From an uncultured Acidobacteriia bacterium (lineage in GTDB: Bacteria > Acidobacteriota > Terriglobia > Bryobacterales > Bryobacteraceae): a DNA stretch of 64,000 nucleotides. Positions within the stretch are counted from its first letter, which is position 1; every line of letters starts with the position of its first letter. The notes beneath the pieces were generated by a model. The model was not told the origin of the DNA. It was given only the letters and a program-made list of their open reading frames with translations, and searched no databases. Positions 38,690-47,536 of the stretch are shown piece by piece. The stretch covers positions 123,112-187,111 of the forward strand of contig CAIQWJ010000018.1 in NCBI GenBank assembly GCA_903875575.1. Reading direction: 5' to 3'. Both the position numbers and the translations under genes were made by a program.

Positions 38690-39913
38690 ATGCCACCCTG
38701 CGAACATGGGAGATTGGAACATACTCCCGCAACTCATCCCGAAGAAGCTGCCCACGGTCAAATCACCCCCGTCGAAATCAGTCGCAAAGGCACCGATCGC
38801 CTCTCCACCGGCCACCCCTGGATCTTCCGCTCAGACGTCGTCTCCACCGGCGAAGCCACCGCCGGTGAACTCGTCCACGTACTCGACCCTCGCGGTCGCT
38901 TCCTCGGTCAGGCCCACTACAGCACTTCCTCCCAGATCGCGATGCGTATGCTGACGCGCACTCCTGAAAAGGTCGACCTCGGAGCCCGGATCGCAGCCGC
39001 CGAACGCTTCCGCCGCAAAGTCGTGGGGGATTCCACCGCTTACCGACTGGTCCACGCGGAAGCCGATTTCCTCCCCGCACTGATCGTGGATCGCTATGCC
39101 GACAGCCTCGTCCTCCAGGCTCTCGATCAGGGCATGGATCGCGCCATGCCGGAAATCGTCGCGGCACTCGAAGCGCAGTTCTCGCCCCGCGTGATCGTCG
39201 CCCGAAATGACGCAGCCGTGCGGACTCTGGAACAACTGCCGCGGGAAGTCAAAGTTCTCAAGGGCGATGCAACCGAACCCATCCACGTCGAAATGAACGG
39301 CCTGCGCATGGAAGCCGATCTCCTGAAAGGCCAGAAAACCGGCGTCTTCCTCGATCAGCGGGAGAACTATCTGGCCGCTGCCAACCACGCCACCGGCCGC
39401 GCGCTTGATTGCTTCACCTGCACTGGTGGCTTTGCTTTGCACATGGCTCGCACCTGCTCCAGCGTCGAGGCGGTCGATTCCAGCGGTCCCGCGCTCGCCA
39501 CGGCAAAACGCAACGCCGAAGCCAACGGTCTCACCAACATCGACTTCCGCGAAGCCGATGTCTTCGAGTTGCTTTCCTCCTACTCCTCAGGCCGCCGCAA
39601 TTACGACACGATCGTGCTCGACCCGCCGGCGTTCGCGAAATCGCGCAATCAGATCGATGCGGCGCTGCGCGGCTATAAGGACATCAATCTGCGCGCGCTG
39701 CGGTTGCTCGGACCGGGTGGGATTCTCGTAACCTGTTCCTGTTCTCACCACGTGAGTGAAGCGATGTTGCTGGAAATCGTCGCCGAAGCCTCTCTGAATA
39801 CCGGTCGCACGCTGCGCGTTCTGGAACGCCGCACTCAGGCGCAGGATCATCCAATCCTGCTGACCGTCCCGGAAACGCTCTATCTGAAGTGCGTCATTCT
39901 GCAGGTGGCCTGA
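38690..39913 (+). CDS. Class I SAM-dependent rRNA methyltransferase (RlmI-like)
   Basis: The 407-aa product has a PUA-type N-terminal part (VEISRKGTDRLSTGHPWIFR), a central EEHAD-like domain, GQKTGVFLDQRENYLAAANH, then the Rossmann core (ALDCFTCTGGFALHMA, VEAVDSSGPALATAKRNAEA) and the catalytic DPPAFAKSR and LVTCSCSHHV motifs of cytosine-C5 enzymes. It should methylate 23S rRNA. The 5' end is doubtful: in the other frame ATG 38706 reads a better N-terminus (GDWNILPQLIPKKLPTVK) and joins at about 38760, so a one-base deletion may be present there. Confidence 0.85.
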   Translation: MPPCEHGRLEHTPATHPEEAAHGQITPVEISRKGTDRLSTGHPWIFRSDVVSTGEATAGELVHVLDPRGRFLGQAHYSTSSQIAMRMLTRTPEKVDLGARIAAAERFRRKVVGDSTAYRLVHAEADFLPALIVDRYADSLVLQALDQGMDRAMPEIVAALEAQFSPRVIVARNDAAVRTLEQLPREVKVLKGDATEPIHVEMNGLRMEADLLKGQKTGVFLDQRENYLAAANHATGRALDCFTCTGGFALHMARTCSSVEAVDSSGPALATAKRNAEANGLTNIDFREADVFELLSSYSSGRRNYDTIVLDPPAFAKSRNQIDAALRGYKDINLRALRLLGPGGILVTCSCSHHVSEAMLLEIVAEASLNTGRTLRVLERRTQAQDHPILLTVPETLYLKCVILQVA

Positions 39914-39920
39914 AGCCCTC

Positions 39921-40460
39921 TTAGTCCTTCAAATATTCCCGGATCATAGTCCGCGCCCGATGGAGTCGAGCCTTTGCGCTCTCACGAGTCAGCCTCAACG
40001 CCGACGCAATTTCGTCAATGGACATTTCCTCAACATCCCGCAGCAGAATAACTTCACGGTAATGCTCCGGTAGCGACCGTATCGCGTCTGCGAGGTCGAT
40101 GCGAAGTTCGTGTGGTGGGCGTGCGGAAAGCCGCGGGTTGTCCGCGATGTCGTATTCAGGACCATGGCCGGAGACTCCAAACATCCGCCGCGCCATCCGT
40201 GAACACTCGCGACGCACCACCGTCACAAGCCAGCCGGATATAGAAGTCAGCGTTCGCAAGGTGCCAACCCGGCGAAAGAGCAGCCAAAGGGTCTCCTGCA
40301 CGGCGTCGTCCACATCATCGGCGTGCTGGCACGAGCGTCGGGCGTAACGTCGGATGTCAGGCTGCCCGGCCTCCAGCAGGGAGACGAGCGCCCGCTCGTC
40401 TCCCGCCTGCGCCGCCGCTATCAGAGCAGAATCGTGCCGCCAGTGTCGTATGGTCTCCAT
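39921..40460 (-). CDS. ECF-type RNA polymerase sigma factor
   Basis: The 179-aa product has region 2 (LISLLEAGQ.., YARRSCQHADDVDDAVQETL, SGWLVTVVRRECSRMAR) and region 4 (AIRSLPEHYREVILLRDVEE, MSIDEIASALRLTRESAKAR), the standard ECF structure. No anti-sigma gene is beside it; the upstream gene is a small DUF2892 protein 10 bp away. Target promoters are unknown. Confidence 0.93.
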   Translation of the reverse strand: METIRHWRHDSALIAAAQAGDERALVSLLEAGQPDIRRYARRSCQHADDVDDAVQETLWLLFRRVGTLRTLTSISGWLVTVVRRECSRMARRMFGVSGHGPEYDIADNPRLSARPPHELRIDLADAIRSLPEHYREVILLRDVEEMSIDEIASALRLTRESAKARLHRARTMIREYLKD

Positions 40461-40470
40461 GCTGCCGCGC

Positions 40471-40683
40471 CTACCCTTTGTTTCCGCTCAGCCGCCGGCC
40501 CGCCATCGCGCACATCGGGCAGAACCCGATAAAGCCCGTCATCGCCATCATCGCTCCGGCCCCGGCCACTAAATACCCCATCACACTGCCCGGCAAACCC
40601 AGTAGGCCCCCGGCGACCATCATGACTCCTCCGGCTACCCGAACGAATCTCTCCCAACCCGGCACGTTCTTTGAATAAAACAT
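40471..40683 (-). CDS. DUF2892 small membrane protein
   Basis: The 70-aa protein matches the DUF2892 (YgaP-like) membrane domain: KNVPGWERFVRVAGGVMMVA, a second helix GYLVAGAGAMMAMTGFIGFC, and the terminal C-P-M-C motif. In other bacteria this domain is fused to rhodanese; here it stands alone. It lies upstream of the ECF sigma factor with a 10-bp gap, so the two probably share a transcript. Confidence 0.85.
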   Translation of the reverse strand: MFYSKNVPGWERFVRVAGGVMMVAGGLLGLPGSVMGYLVAGAGAMMAMTGFIGFCPMCAMAGRRLSGNKG

Positions 40684-40775
40684 TTTTCCTTGCTCCTTTT
40701 GTCGACTGGAAAATCGTCGTCATAGAACAGGAGGCGGAAACATGCCGTTTCGGTTCGCAGCGCACAAAGAAAGTT

Positions 40776-41351
40776 CTAGTCGATCCGAACTACCGTCTTA
40801 CGGTCAAACGGACTCCGTCCGATAATCAGCCAGCCCATCTGAATGCCTTCCCGGGTGACCACCAGATTCAGGCGACCTGCGTGTTCCGGAACCTGAAACC
40901 GGCGCATCGCCGTCAGCTTTTGCCCGGGCGAAAGCAGAACTTCGAAAGGGAGCTGTCTTGGATCCGGCAGCGGGTCAAAACGGGTGCCTCGTTCACCCAC
41001 CAGGTAGGCGATCAGTCCCTTCTCTCGCTGCCAGACGCCGCGAGCGCGGCTGCTCAATTCGAAGTCGATTTCATAGGGTCGCCCGGTGCCCTCCGCAGGC
41101 CGTCGTACGGTGGCCACAGTAATGCACCAGTCGTCGGAACACTGCGCATCGCCAACTCGCAGAACGCGAACCGGTGTTGCGATGGAGACTGCCATCAGCG
41201 TCGCCAGATAAAGGCTGATGCAGACTCCCCAACCGCGCAGGAGGTTCAGTGCGGTGCGCCGTTTTCCACGCGCGGCCATGATGCCGACTGCAGGCACGGC
41301 AATGAGCGTCATGAATGCAGCGCAGATGAAAACGAGGTCGGCGAGGGTCAC
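40776..41351 (-). CDS. Membrane-anchored hypothetical protein (paralogue 1)
   Basis: The 191-aa product has two N-terminal membrane helices (LVFICAAFMTLIAVPAVGIM and VCISLYLATLMAVSI) and a beta-rich external domain: VLRVGDAQCSDDWCITVATV, YEIDFELSSRARGV, LSPGQKLTAMRRFQVPEHAG, and the end GWLIIGRSPFDRKTVVRID. The neighbour at 41362-41934 has the same layout and closely matching motifs, so the pair arose by tandem duplication. Function unknown. Confidence 0.7.
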   Translation of the reverse strand: MTLADLVFICAAFMTLIAVPAVGIMAARGKRRTALNLLRGWGVCISLYLATLMAVSIATPVRVLRVGDAQCSDDWCITVATVRRPAEGTGRPYEIDFELSSRARGVWQREKGLIAYLVGERGTRFDPLPDPRQLPFEVLLSPGQKLTAMRRFQVPEHAGRLNLVVTREGIQMGWLIIGRSPFDRKTVVRID

Positions 41352-41361
41352 TGAACCAATG

Positions 41362-41934
41362 TTACTGAATCGTCACAACGGCGTGCCCGTCGAAAGGCGT
41401 CCGTCCGATCACGAACCATGTCCACTGAAAGCCTTCGCGCTTGATCATGAGTTGCAATCGGCCCTGATTGGAGGGCAGCGAGAACCGGCGGGTCGTCGTC
41501 ACGTGTTTGCCTGGTTTGACATCAACGTCAAAACCCGGCTTGTTTGGCTTTGGCCATGGATCGTAGCGCGTACCATTCTCGGAAAGCAGATATACGATCA
41601 GACTGCTGTCGCCGTGCAGGACTTTAGTGCCGCGGTTGCCCATGCGGAAGTCTAGTTCGTAGTCTTCATCCAGATCGTGTGGCGTGCGCCGAATGCTATC
41701 CACGCCGATCGACCAGTCGCCCGCGAACTGAGGGTCGGTGATCGGAATGATCTGCAGCGGCAACGAGAGTGTCGTGGTCACAAGGAAGACGCCGTAAAGG
41801 CTGGCAATCAATGCGTAGACGCGTACAGACCGTCCCGCGGCGCGCTTGCGGCGCTGCAGCAGAGAGCGCGTCACCGAGACGAGAAACAACACGGTGAACA
41901 AGGCGAATGCAAAAAATATTCCGCGAAAGACCAT
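41362..41934 (-). CDS. Membrane-anchored hypothetical protein (paralogue 2)
   Basis: The 190-aa product has two N-terminal membrane helices and the same external domain as the next gene: PITDPQFAGDWSIGVDSIRR, YELDFRMGNRGTKVLHGDS, KPGKHVTTTRRFSLPSNQGR, and the ending TWFVIGRTPFDGHAVVTIQ. Shared positions include D-P/C-x-F/S-D-W, R-R-F and I-G-R-x-P-F-D. ATG 41934 is chosen, as residues before it in the longer frame are not similar. Ten base pairs separate the two genes. Confidence 0.7.
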   Translation of the reverse strand: MVFRGIFFAFALFTVLFLVSVTRSLLQRRKRAAGRSVRVYALIASLYGVFLVTTTLSLPLQIIPITDPQFAGDWSIGVDSIRRTPHDLDEDYELDFRMGNRGTKVLHGDSSLIVYLLSENGTRYDPWPKPNKPGFDVDVKPGKHVTTTRRFSLPSNQGRLQLMIKREGFQWTWFVIGRTPFDGHAVVTIQ

Positions 41935-41997
41935 GGTGGGTGTATGAGTTCCTGATGATAGCAACGATAGCGGCAACACGCATCTGAGGAGGGTGCG

Positions 41998-42450
41998 CTA
42001 TGTCACAGAGCGGCGGGGGCGTTGCTTGGCGGAGATGGAGCGGATCTCCAGCCTGCCTTTGGCTGTCGGGTCAAAACGAACCCGTGCACATTCCATCGCG
42101 ACAGCCATCAGGTCGCGCACATCGGGGCGATTCAGATCTTCCGGCGACGTCAGGCGGATGTGCCTTGCCACGTTGCCGCTGCCTTGCAGCAGTCCGTCCG
42201 GGTCAGGCACCTTTGCGCCCTGGAGGAAGAAAAAGTTCATGTGGTTCGGGTAAATGGCGAGGGAGAAGATGGCGTCCGACGCTTTGTCGGAAGGACCGAA
42301 CCCAATCACGAGAGCCTGGTAATTGTCGTAGACCAATTGCACGGCGTTCGGCAACTGCTTCCGCAGAATCTTCAGGCAGGCCCTGGCGTCCGCGGCAATC
42401 TCCGGAAGGTAGCGGTCCAGGAATTCGTCGAGTTGCTGCTGGGGCGTCAT
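41998..42450 (-). CDS. DUF1801 protein
   Basis: The 150-aa product matches DUF1801 (YdhG-like): QQLDEFLDRYLPEIAADARA, LRKQLPNAVQLVYDNYQALV, AIYPNHMNFFFLQGAKVPDP and LLQGSGNVARHIRLTSPEDL. Function unknown; a fold similar to small ligand-binding proteins is reported. The start overlaps the DinB gene stop by ATGA, making it the third of three coupled genes. Confidence 0.88.
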   Translation of the reverse strand: MTPQQQLDEFLDRYLPEIAADARACLKILRKQLPNAVQLVYDNYQALVIGFGPSDKASDAIFSLAIYPNHMNFFFLQGAKVPDPDGLLQGSGNVARHIRLTSPEDLNRPDVRDLMAVAMECARVRFDPTAKGRLEIRSISAKQRPRRSVT

Positions 42451-42959
42451 GGCATTTCTTCGCTCGGTGCGGAGGCCCGCAGGTGCCGGTAAAATCCCAG
42501 GTCGCCGTGGGTGAGCATCTTCGTGATGTAGATGATCTGTCCGGTGTGTTCGGCGAAGTGCTCAACGACGTGGTAAACGGCGTCGAGGCCGGAAACCTTG
42601 TAGATCTGAACATCGTACATTCGCGTGAGCTGCTCTTCGTCCATCGCGCCGATGACTTCCGTCGCACGTTCCACCGTGCGGCGCAGTCGTGCCTTCAGTT
42701 CTGCCGCGATGTGGCCTCCGCGGGCATTGAACTCAGCATCTCTGTCGCGCGGCGCGGGATCGTCTCCGAGCGTTGTGATGATCCACTGCCGGACGTTGCC
42801 TTCCAGATGGATCAGCAGATTGCCCACGGCGTTCTCGTTCTCGCCGCCACGGGCCCAGATCTGCTCTTCCGAAAGCCTGTCCACGCAGATCTCGATGCGC
42901 TCCATGAACTGAAGCAGCTTGTCCGTGGAGAACTTCAGGAATAGCGCGTCGACGCTCAT
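42447..42959 (-). CDS. DinB-superfamily protein (DUF1572-like)
   Basis: The 170-aa four-helix bundle has FMERIEICVDRLSEEQIWAR, GNLLIHLEGNVRQWII (first metal His), and HVVEHFAEHTGQIIYITKML, the second and third His of the DinB triad. Members act as thiol or small-molecule transferases, e.g. bacillithiol or mycothiol related; none can be assigned. It overlaps both its neighbours by ATGA. Confidence 0.88.
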   Translation of the reverse strand: MSVDALFLKFSTDKLLQFMERIEICVDRLSEEQIWARGGENENAVGNLLIHLEGNVRQWIITTLGDDPAPRDRDAEFNARGGHIAAELKARLRRTVERATEVIGAMDEEQLTRMYDVQIYKVSGLDAVYHVVEHFAEHTGQIIYITKMLTHGDLGFYRHLRASAPSEEMP

Positions 42960-43963
42960 AGCGGGCTCACTGTGACTGTCTTCGTTGAGACTGGCACCCG
43001 GCGCAGCGGATTGCGCAGCGGGCGGCCGAAGCCGTCAAAGCGGACCTGCATGATGTCGCCATCCTGCAACATTACTCCCGCGCCGAAGCTGAAGGCATCC
43101 GCGCCATAGAAGTGGATGTGCAGATCGCCGGGGCGGCGGTGGCCATCGAACTTGAAGTGATGGTGTTCAATGTTCGTCAGGCTGTGGCACATGTGTGATT
43201 CGCCGGTCTGGATGGGACTCGACCAGAGCACGGCGTTGTCTCGTTCGACGCTCACTTCACCGGGAATCAGATCGAAAGCCGCATCGATCACCAACTCCGG
43301 ACCGATGGCACAACTTCGGAGTTTCGACGACGCCAGGTACAGGTAGTTCTTGCGTTCAAAGACGTGATCGGAGAACTCATTGCCGATCGTGAAGCCGATC
43401 CGCCGGGGCTTGCCCTGCTTGTCGATGATGTAGACACCGGCGATCTCCGGCTCTTCGCCACCGTCTTCGGCAAAGCTGGGGACTTCGAGCGCTTCGCCGT
43501 GCGCGCGCAGGATGTCTCCTGTGCCTTTGTAGAACCACTCGGGCGAAATGCCTTCCTTGCCCGCCGCCGGTTTGCCGCCTTCCACGCCGCTCAGATACAT
43601 CCGCGTGCTGTCGGTCACCGCCTGTGTTCCGGCGTGCATGGCGTCGCGGTTCTTCGCGCTGGCCTGATGCGTCAGGCCTGTACCGCTGACCAGGCACCGC
43701 GTGGGGGCCGAGGGCATGTCCGCCGAGGGTAGTAGTCGCCATTTCGAAAGGCCGCGATAGATTGGATCGTAATCCAGAAAATCGCTGGTCTCACGCTTCT
43801 CCACCGCAGCCTGGAACGGGAGGCCGGTGCTGACGCATTCCGACGCCAGATCATAGACTGAGGCGCAGTCTGCCAGCAGACAAAGCTGGGGTGTGGCGTT
43901 TTCAGTTTCGTGCACGACGGCGACGCGGCGCCCGGAGGGGCCGCTGAGTTGGACGAGTCTCAT
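42956..43963 (-). CDS. GguC/AraD1-type fumarylacetoacetase-fold protein
   Basis: The 335-aa product has the FAH-like fold of GguC/AraD1 proteins: RCLVSGTGLTHQASAKNRDA, GISPEWFYKGTGDILRAHGE, EDGGEEPEIAGVYIID with the metal-binding Glu pair, and GFTIGNEFSDHVFE, then HIHFYGADAFSFG. Family members act in L-arabinose or 2-keto-3-deoxy sugar acid degradation. It follows the DUF1592 gene after 6 bp and is coupled to DinB. This ties the operon to sugar-acid catabolism (inference). Confidence 0.85.
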   Translation of the reverse strand: MRLVQLSGPSGRRVAVVHETENATPQLCLLADCASVYDLASECVSTGLPFQAAVEKRETSDFLDYDPIYRGLSKWRLLPSADMPSAPTRCLVSGTGLTHQASAKNRDAMHAGTQAVTDSTRMYLSGVEGGKPAAGKEGISPEWFYKGTGDILRAHGEALEVPSFAEDGGEEPEIAGVYIIDKQGKPRRIGFTIGNEFSDHVFERKNYLYLASSKLRSCAIGPELVIDAAFDLIPGEVSVERDNAVLWSSPIQTGESHMCHSLTNIEHHHFKFDGHRRPGDLHIHFYGADAFSFGAGVMLQDGDIMQVRFDGFGRPLRNPLRRVPVSTKTVTVSPL

Positions 43964-43969
43964 GGTTAT

Positions 43970-46387
43970 CTATTTCGCTGCGAGCTGTTTCGGTTTCGGC
44001 TGACTATCCACCGTCACCTCTTCGCCGCGGCGCTCGCGGAACGGAAGACTTTGAACAATCTCCGTGACCAGCGTCTGGAAGCCATAGCCGGAAGCGGAAA
44101 GCTTGTCGTCAATGCCTTCCACCGTGCGCTTGTCATACGGCTTCAGGCCACGGCCCAGAGCGTAGACCATCATCTTTTCCGTCAGGCAGCGGGCGAAATC
44201 GGCCTGCATGGCGGTCAGGATCTCACGCATCTGGAGCGGCGTGGAGAAGGACTTGCCGCTCGGCAGGACACCGCTCGAATCGACCGGGAACTTGCCGTCC
44301 GTGGTGCGCCACTTGCCAATCGCGTCGTAGTTTTCCAGGCCGAAACCCAGCGGATCCATGCGGGAGTGGCAGGAGGCGCAGACCGGATTGGCGCGATGCT
44401 TCTCCATCTGCTGACGGAGGGACATCGCGACGCCGACCGTGCTCTCATCGAGACGCGGAACGTCCGGCGGAGGAGGCGGCGGCGGAGCACCCAGAACGTT
44501 CTGGAGAATGTACTTGCCGCGGATCACGACTGAGGTACGCGAGGGGTAGCTGGATACCGCGAGCACGCTGCCCTGGCTGAGAATGCCGCCACGCTCTTCG
44601 GTCTTCAGGTCCACGCGGCGGAAGTCCGGACCCTTGACGTCGGGGATGCCGTAATACTTCGCGAGGAACTCGTTGAGATAGGTGTAACGCGCGTTCAGGA
44701 ATTCGCCGATGGGGCGATTCTCGCGCAGCATGTTGTCGAAGAACATGCGGGTTTCCGTTTTGAAGGCATCGCGCAGTTCCGGTCCCCAGGCGGGGAACTT
44801 GCCGGGATCCGGCGTAATGCTGTCGAGATTGCGGATTTCCAGCCACTGTCCAGCGAAGTTCTCGGCCATGGCCGAAGCCTTGGGATCGGCCAGCATGCGC
44901 TTGAGCTGCTGATCCAGCACTCCGGGCTGCGAGAGCCTGGCGGTTTCGCCCAGGGTCTGGAGTTCTTCGTCCGGCATGGAACTCCAGAGGAAGTAACTCA
45001 GGCGATTGGCGAGTTCCGTATCTGAGATCTTGTGCGAAAGCAGAGGATTGGTTGGATTCGCATCGTGCTCGATGTGGAACAGGAAGTGCGGCGAAACCAG
45101 CATGGCCTGAATGGCCAACTGAATGCCCTGTTCGGTGCTGCGACCGTCGGCTTTGGCCAGTGTCACGAAGCGCGTGAGAGAGGCGACTTCCGTGGGTGTT
45201 ACGGGACGGCGATAGGCACGGTGGGCCAGAGTCGAAATGATCTTGTTGACGCAGGCGGGGCCGGTGGCGGGGTCGCAGATAAGAATCTTCTTGCGGCTGG
45301 CGCGTTCCACCTTCGAGGGGTACGGGCCCACGAAAAACACGGAGCCGATGAACTTGTTGACCTTGTCGTCGTACGCCGTCTTGTCGGTCAGTGTCGCGGC
45401 GAACGGATCATCGATGAAGCCAAGACGGAAGACGTGATCGCCGGCCGGAAGGTAGACCTTCATGTGCTCGTCGGAGTAGGGGTTGAAATACGTGAGGCCG
45501 GAGGGTTTTGTTTCGGCCACAATCGTATTGATCAGTTTGCCGTCCATCCAGAGGCCCAGGTTGACGGATTTCGCGTCCGCGGCGCGCTGGCCGGGCAGGC
45601 CAATGCGGAGATCGTATTCGGCATCGAACTCCACGCGGTGCGTCGCTTCCACGTGGCTGTAGTCCAGACGGCGGATGTTCTTGAGCCGCGTGCTGTATTC
45701 CACTTCGATGGGTTTCGCGGGAAGCGGATCGGCACCGATGGCACGTGCTGCAATGGCGCGGGCGGCGCTGATGTATTTATCCATCAACAGCGGCGAGACG
45801 GTCAGGATGTCGCCGATATTGTCGAAGCCTTCGCCGGAATCGTCGGTGGGGAAGTTCTTATCGGCGCGGAAGTCCAGCGCGAGCAGATCGCGGATTGTGT
45901 TGGTGTATTCTGAACGGTTCAGGCGGCGTGCGGTAACGCGGCCGGGATCGGGCTTGACCAGGGAATCGGCACGTTTGAACTCATCGGACAGGAACTTCAC
46001 GGCACCGGCAATCTGGGCCTTGACTTCATCGGACTGCGGGATCTCTTTGGGCGGCATTTCGCCAGCCTGGAGGCGGTGCAGGATCTTGTCCCATTCTTCG
46101 CGGCCGGACGTCAGCGAATCGACTGTGGCGTAGGGCTCGATAGCCAGACCGCCTGAGGCAACGCCGCTGCTGTGGCACATGGAGCAGGTGGAATCGAACA
46201 GCGGCTTGACTGACTTGTCGAAAGCCGCCTGCGAGGGGCCGGCCGTTTTGGCCGCAGGTGTTGCGCTGGCCGGGGCTTTCACGGCGACTGGTGATTTTTT
46301 TGTCGCCGGGGTGCTGCCGGACTCCGCCGCCAGGATACAACCAACGGCACCCGCCGTCATCACGAACAGGCTTACTTTTAGGCGCAT
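43970..46387 (-). CDS. Exported DUF1592-type protein with cytochrome c-like motifs
   Basis: The 805-aa product has a signal peptide (LKVSLFVMTAGAVGCILA), a haem-c-like site CSMCHSSGVASGG near residue 65, and then the string of domains usual in Acidobacteria and Planctomycetes: DUF1587 (VTARRLNRSEYTNTIRDLLA), DUF1595/1592 (LANRLSYFLWSSMPDEEL), DUF1588 (DVKGPDFRRVDLKTEERGGI, with PSRTSVVIRGKYILQNVLG) and DUF1585, with a second site CASCHSRMDPLGFGLENYD. The function is unproven; it works with DUF1552 proteins, encoded here two genes upstream. Confidence 0.92.
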   Translation of the reverse strand: MRLKVSLFVMTAGAVGCILAAESGSTPATKKSPVAVKAPASATPAAKTAGPSQAAFDKSVKPLFDSTCSMCHSSGVASGGLAIEPYATVDSLTSGREEWDKILHRLQAGEMPPKEIPQSDEVKAQIAGAVKFLSDEFKRADSLVKPDPGRVTARRLNRSEYTNTIRDLLALDFRADKNFPTDDSGEGFDNIGDILTVSPLLMDKYISAARAIAARAIGADPLPAKPIEVEYSTRLKNIRRLDYSHVEATHRVEFDAEYDLRIGLPGQRAADAKSVNLGLWMDGKLINTIVAETKPSGLTYFNPYSDEHMKVYLPAGDHVFRLGFIDDPFAATLTDKTAYDDKVNKFIGSVFFVGPYPSKVERASRKKILICDPATGPACVNKIISTLAHRAYRRPVTPTEVASLTRFVTLAKADGRSTEQGIQLAIQAMLVSPHFLFHIEHDANPTNPLLSHKISDTELANRLSYFLWSSMPDEELQTLGETARLSQPGVLDQQLKRMLADPKASAMAENFAGQWLEIRNLDSITPDPGKFPAWGPELRDAFKTETRMFFDNMLRENRPIGEFLNARYTYLNEFLAKYYGIPDVKGPDFRRVDLKTEERGGILSQGSVLAVSSYPSRTSVVIRGKYILQNVLGAPPPPPPPDVPRLDESTVGVAMSLRQQMEKHRANPVCASCHSRMDPLGFGLENYDAIGKWRTTDGKFPVDSSGVLPSGKSFSTPLQMREILTAMQADFARCLTEKMMVYALGRGLKPYDKRTVEGIDDKLSASGYGFQTLVTEIVQSLPFRERRGEEVTVDSQPKPKQLAAK

Positions 46388-46411
46388 GAATTATTCCTTC
46401 AAATACCGTCT

Positions 46412-47515
46412 CTACTGCTGTGGCGGGGGAATCACCGCAGGGGGCGCTCCGCGTCCACCTGCACCTGAACCGCCGCGTCCGCCACCAATGCCCAGCGCAC
46501 CCGAACCACCGCGTCCACCGAAGCCCGAACCGCCGCGGCCACCACGACCGAAGGGCTGGCGAGCTACAGGTTTCGCCGAAACCAGTTCCGTGTACAACTG
46601 CGTGATCTTGTCCTTCTGTGCGGGATCTGCAATCAGATACCGGTGCTTGCCGCCCGGAGCCGGGGTAAACTTCGTGCGTCCATCATCCTGCACCGTGATG
46701 GTGCCGGGCTCGGAGAGCTTGAAGTAGCCGTCATCGGGATGCGCGGCGTAAAGAGCCGCCGCCAAGCCCGGGGCCGGCGCATCGTAAGGCATCGGCTTAA
46801 ACGCTTTGTAAGCGTCTACAACCGGATGCGCTGTCGACCAGGTGAAATCTTTTTCGATGCTGGAGCCGGGGTAGGGAATTGCTTCGCCGACTTCACTTCC
46901 CACCACAACGATGGGCGTGGGCCACTCGGCAAACAGCTTCTTCGCCGCGGCAATGTCACTCTTAATACCGGTTTCCGCGGCACCATTCGGATACGCGCCC
47001 GCCGCGATCACCAGCCGAACGACCTTCGCGACGATCTGCGGTTTGGCACCGTAGAGTTCCATCAATTCGACCGCATTCGTGGCCGGGCCATCCACCAGGA
47101 CGATGGCGTTCAGATCATTCTGGGCGAGGAGAATGTTGCGCATGGTGACGGAGCACTCCGCCGTATCGATCACGCCGCGAACCTTCGAAGAATACTTCGG
47201 CACCACGGCGTTGAGCACCGGGGTATCTTCCTTCATTTTGCCGTTGGTCGCGAGGCCGATCATCTCCGGGTTGCCGCCGACAGGGCTGCCCTGTACCACG
47301 ACGGGCGGACCGTTAAAGAAGGTGGAGATGGCATCCGCAGCCTGCGCCGCTTTCACGTTCGCTTTGGAGATGCTTTGCGACAGCAGTCGCGTCTCGCCCT
47401 TCGCCATCATGCCGCGAAGCAGGGCGAGGGTCAGAATGCTGTCGATGCCGTTTCCAAAGTCGCTGTCTAAGGTAATTCCGGTTGGTGGCTTAACGACACC
47501 GCGTCCCTGTAGCAT
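46412..47515 (-). CDS. Nucleoside hydrolase-like protein with Gly/Arg-rich tail
   Basis: The 367-aa product is related to inosine-uridine nucleoside hydrolases: GITLDSDFGNGIDSILTLAL, an NDLNAIVLVDGPATNAVELM strand like the family's 'N-x-T' region, IAAGAYPNGAAETGIKSDIA, and DPAQKDKITQLYTELV. The calcium-site motif, DTDIGNDxDDALAL in relatives, reads DSDFGNGIDSIL, so two acidic residues are lost and activity is doubtful. No signal peptide is visible. The C-terminus is a Gly/Arg/Ser-rich stretch of about 40 residues. It lies between the DUF1592 and DUF1552 genes. Confidence 0.8.
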   Translation of the reverse strand: MLQGRGVVKPPTGITLDSDFGNGIDSILTLALLRGMMAKGETRLLSQSISKANVKAAQAADAISTFFNGPPVVVQGSPVGGNPEMIGLATNGKMKEDTPVLNAVVPKYSSKVRGVIDTAECSVTMRNILLAQNDLNAIVLVDGPATNAVELMELYGAKPQIVAKVVRLVIAAGAYPNGAAETGIKSDIAAAKKLFAEWPTPIVVVGSEVGEAIPYPGSSIEKDFTWSTAHPVVDAYKAFKPMPYDAPAPGLAAALYAAHPDDGYFKLSEPGTITVQDDGRTKFTPAPGGKHRYLIADPAQKDKITQLYTELVSAKPVARQPFGRGGRGGSGFGGRGGSGALGIGGGRGGSGAGGRGAPPAVIPPPQQ

Positions 47516-47536
47516 GGTTTTCCCTGGGCTCCGTAC

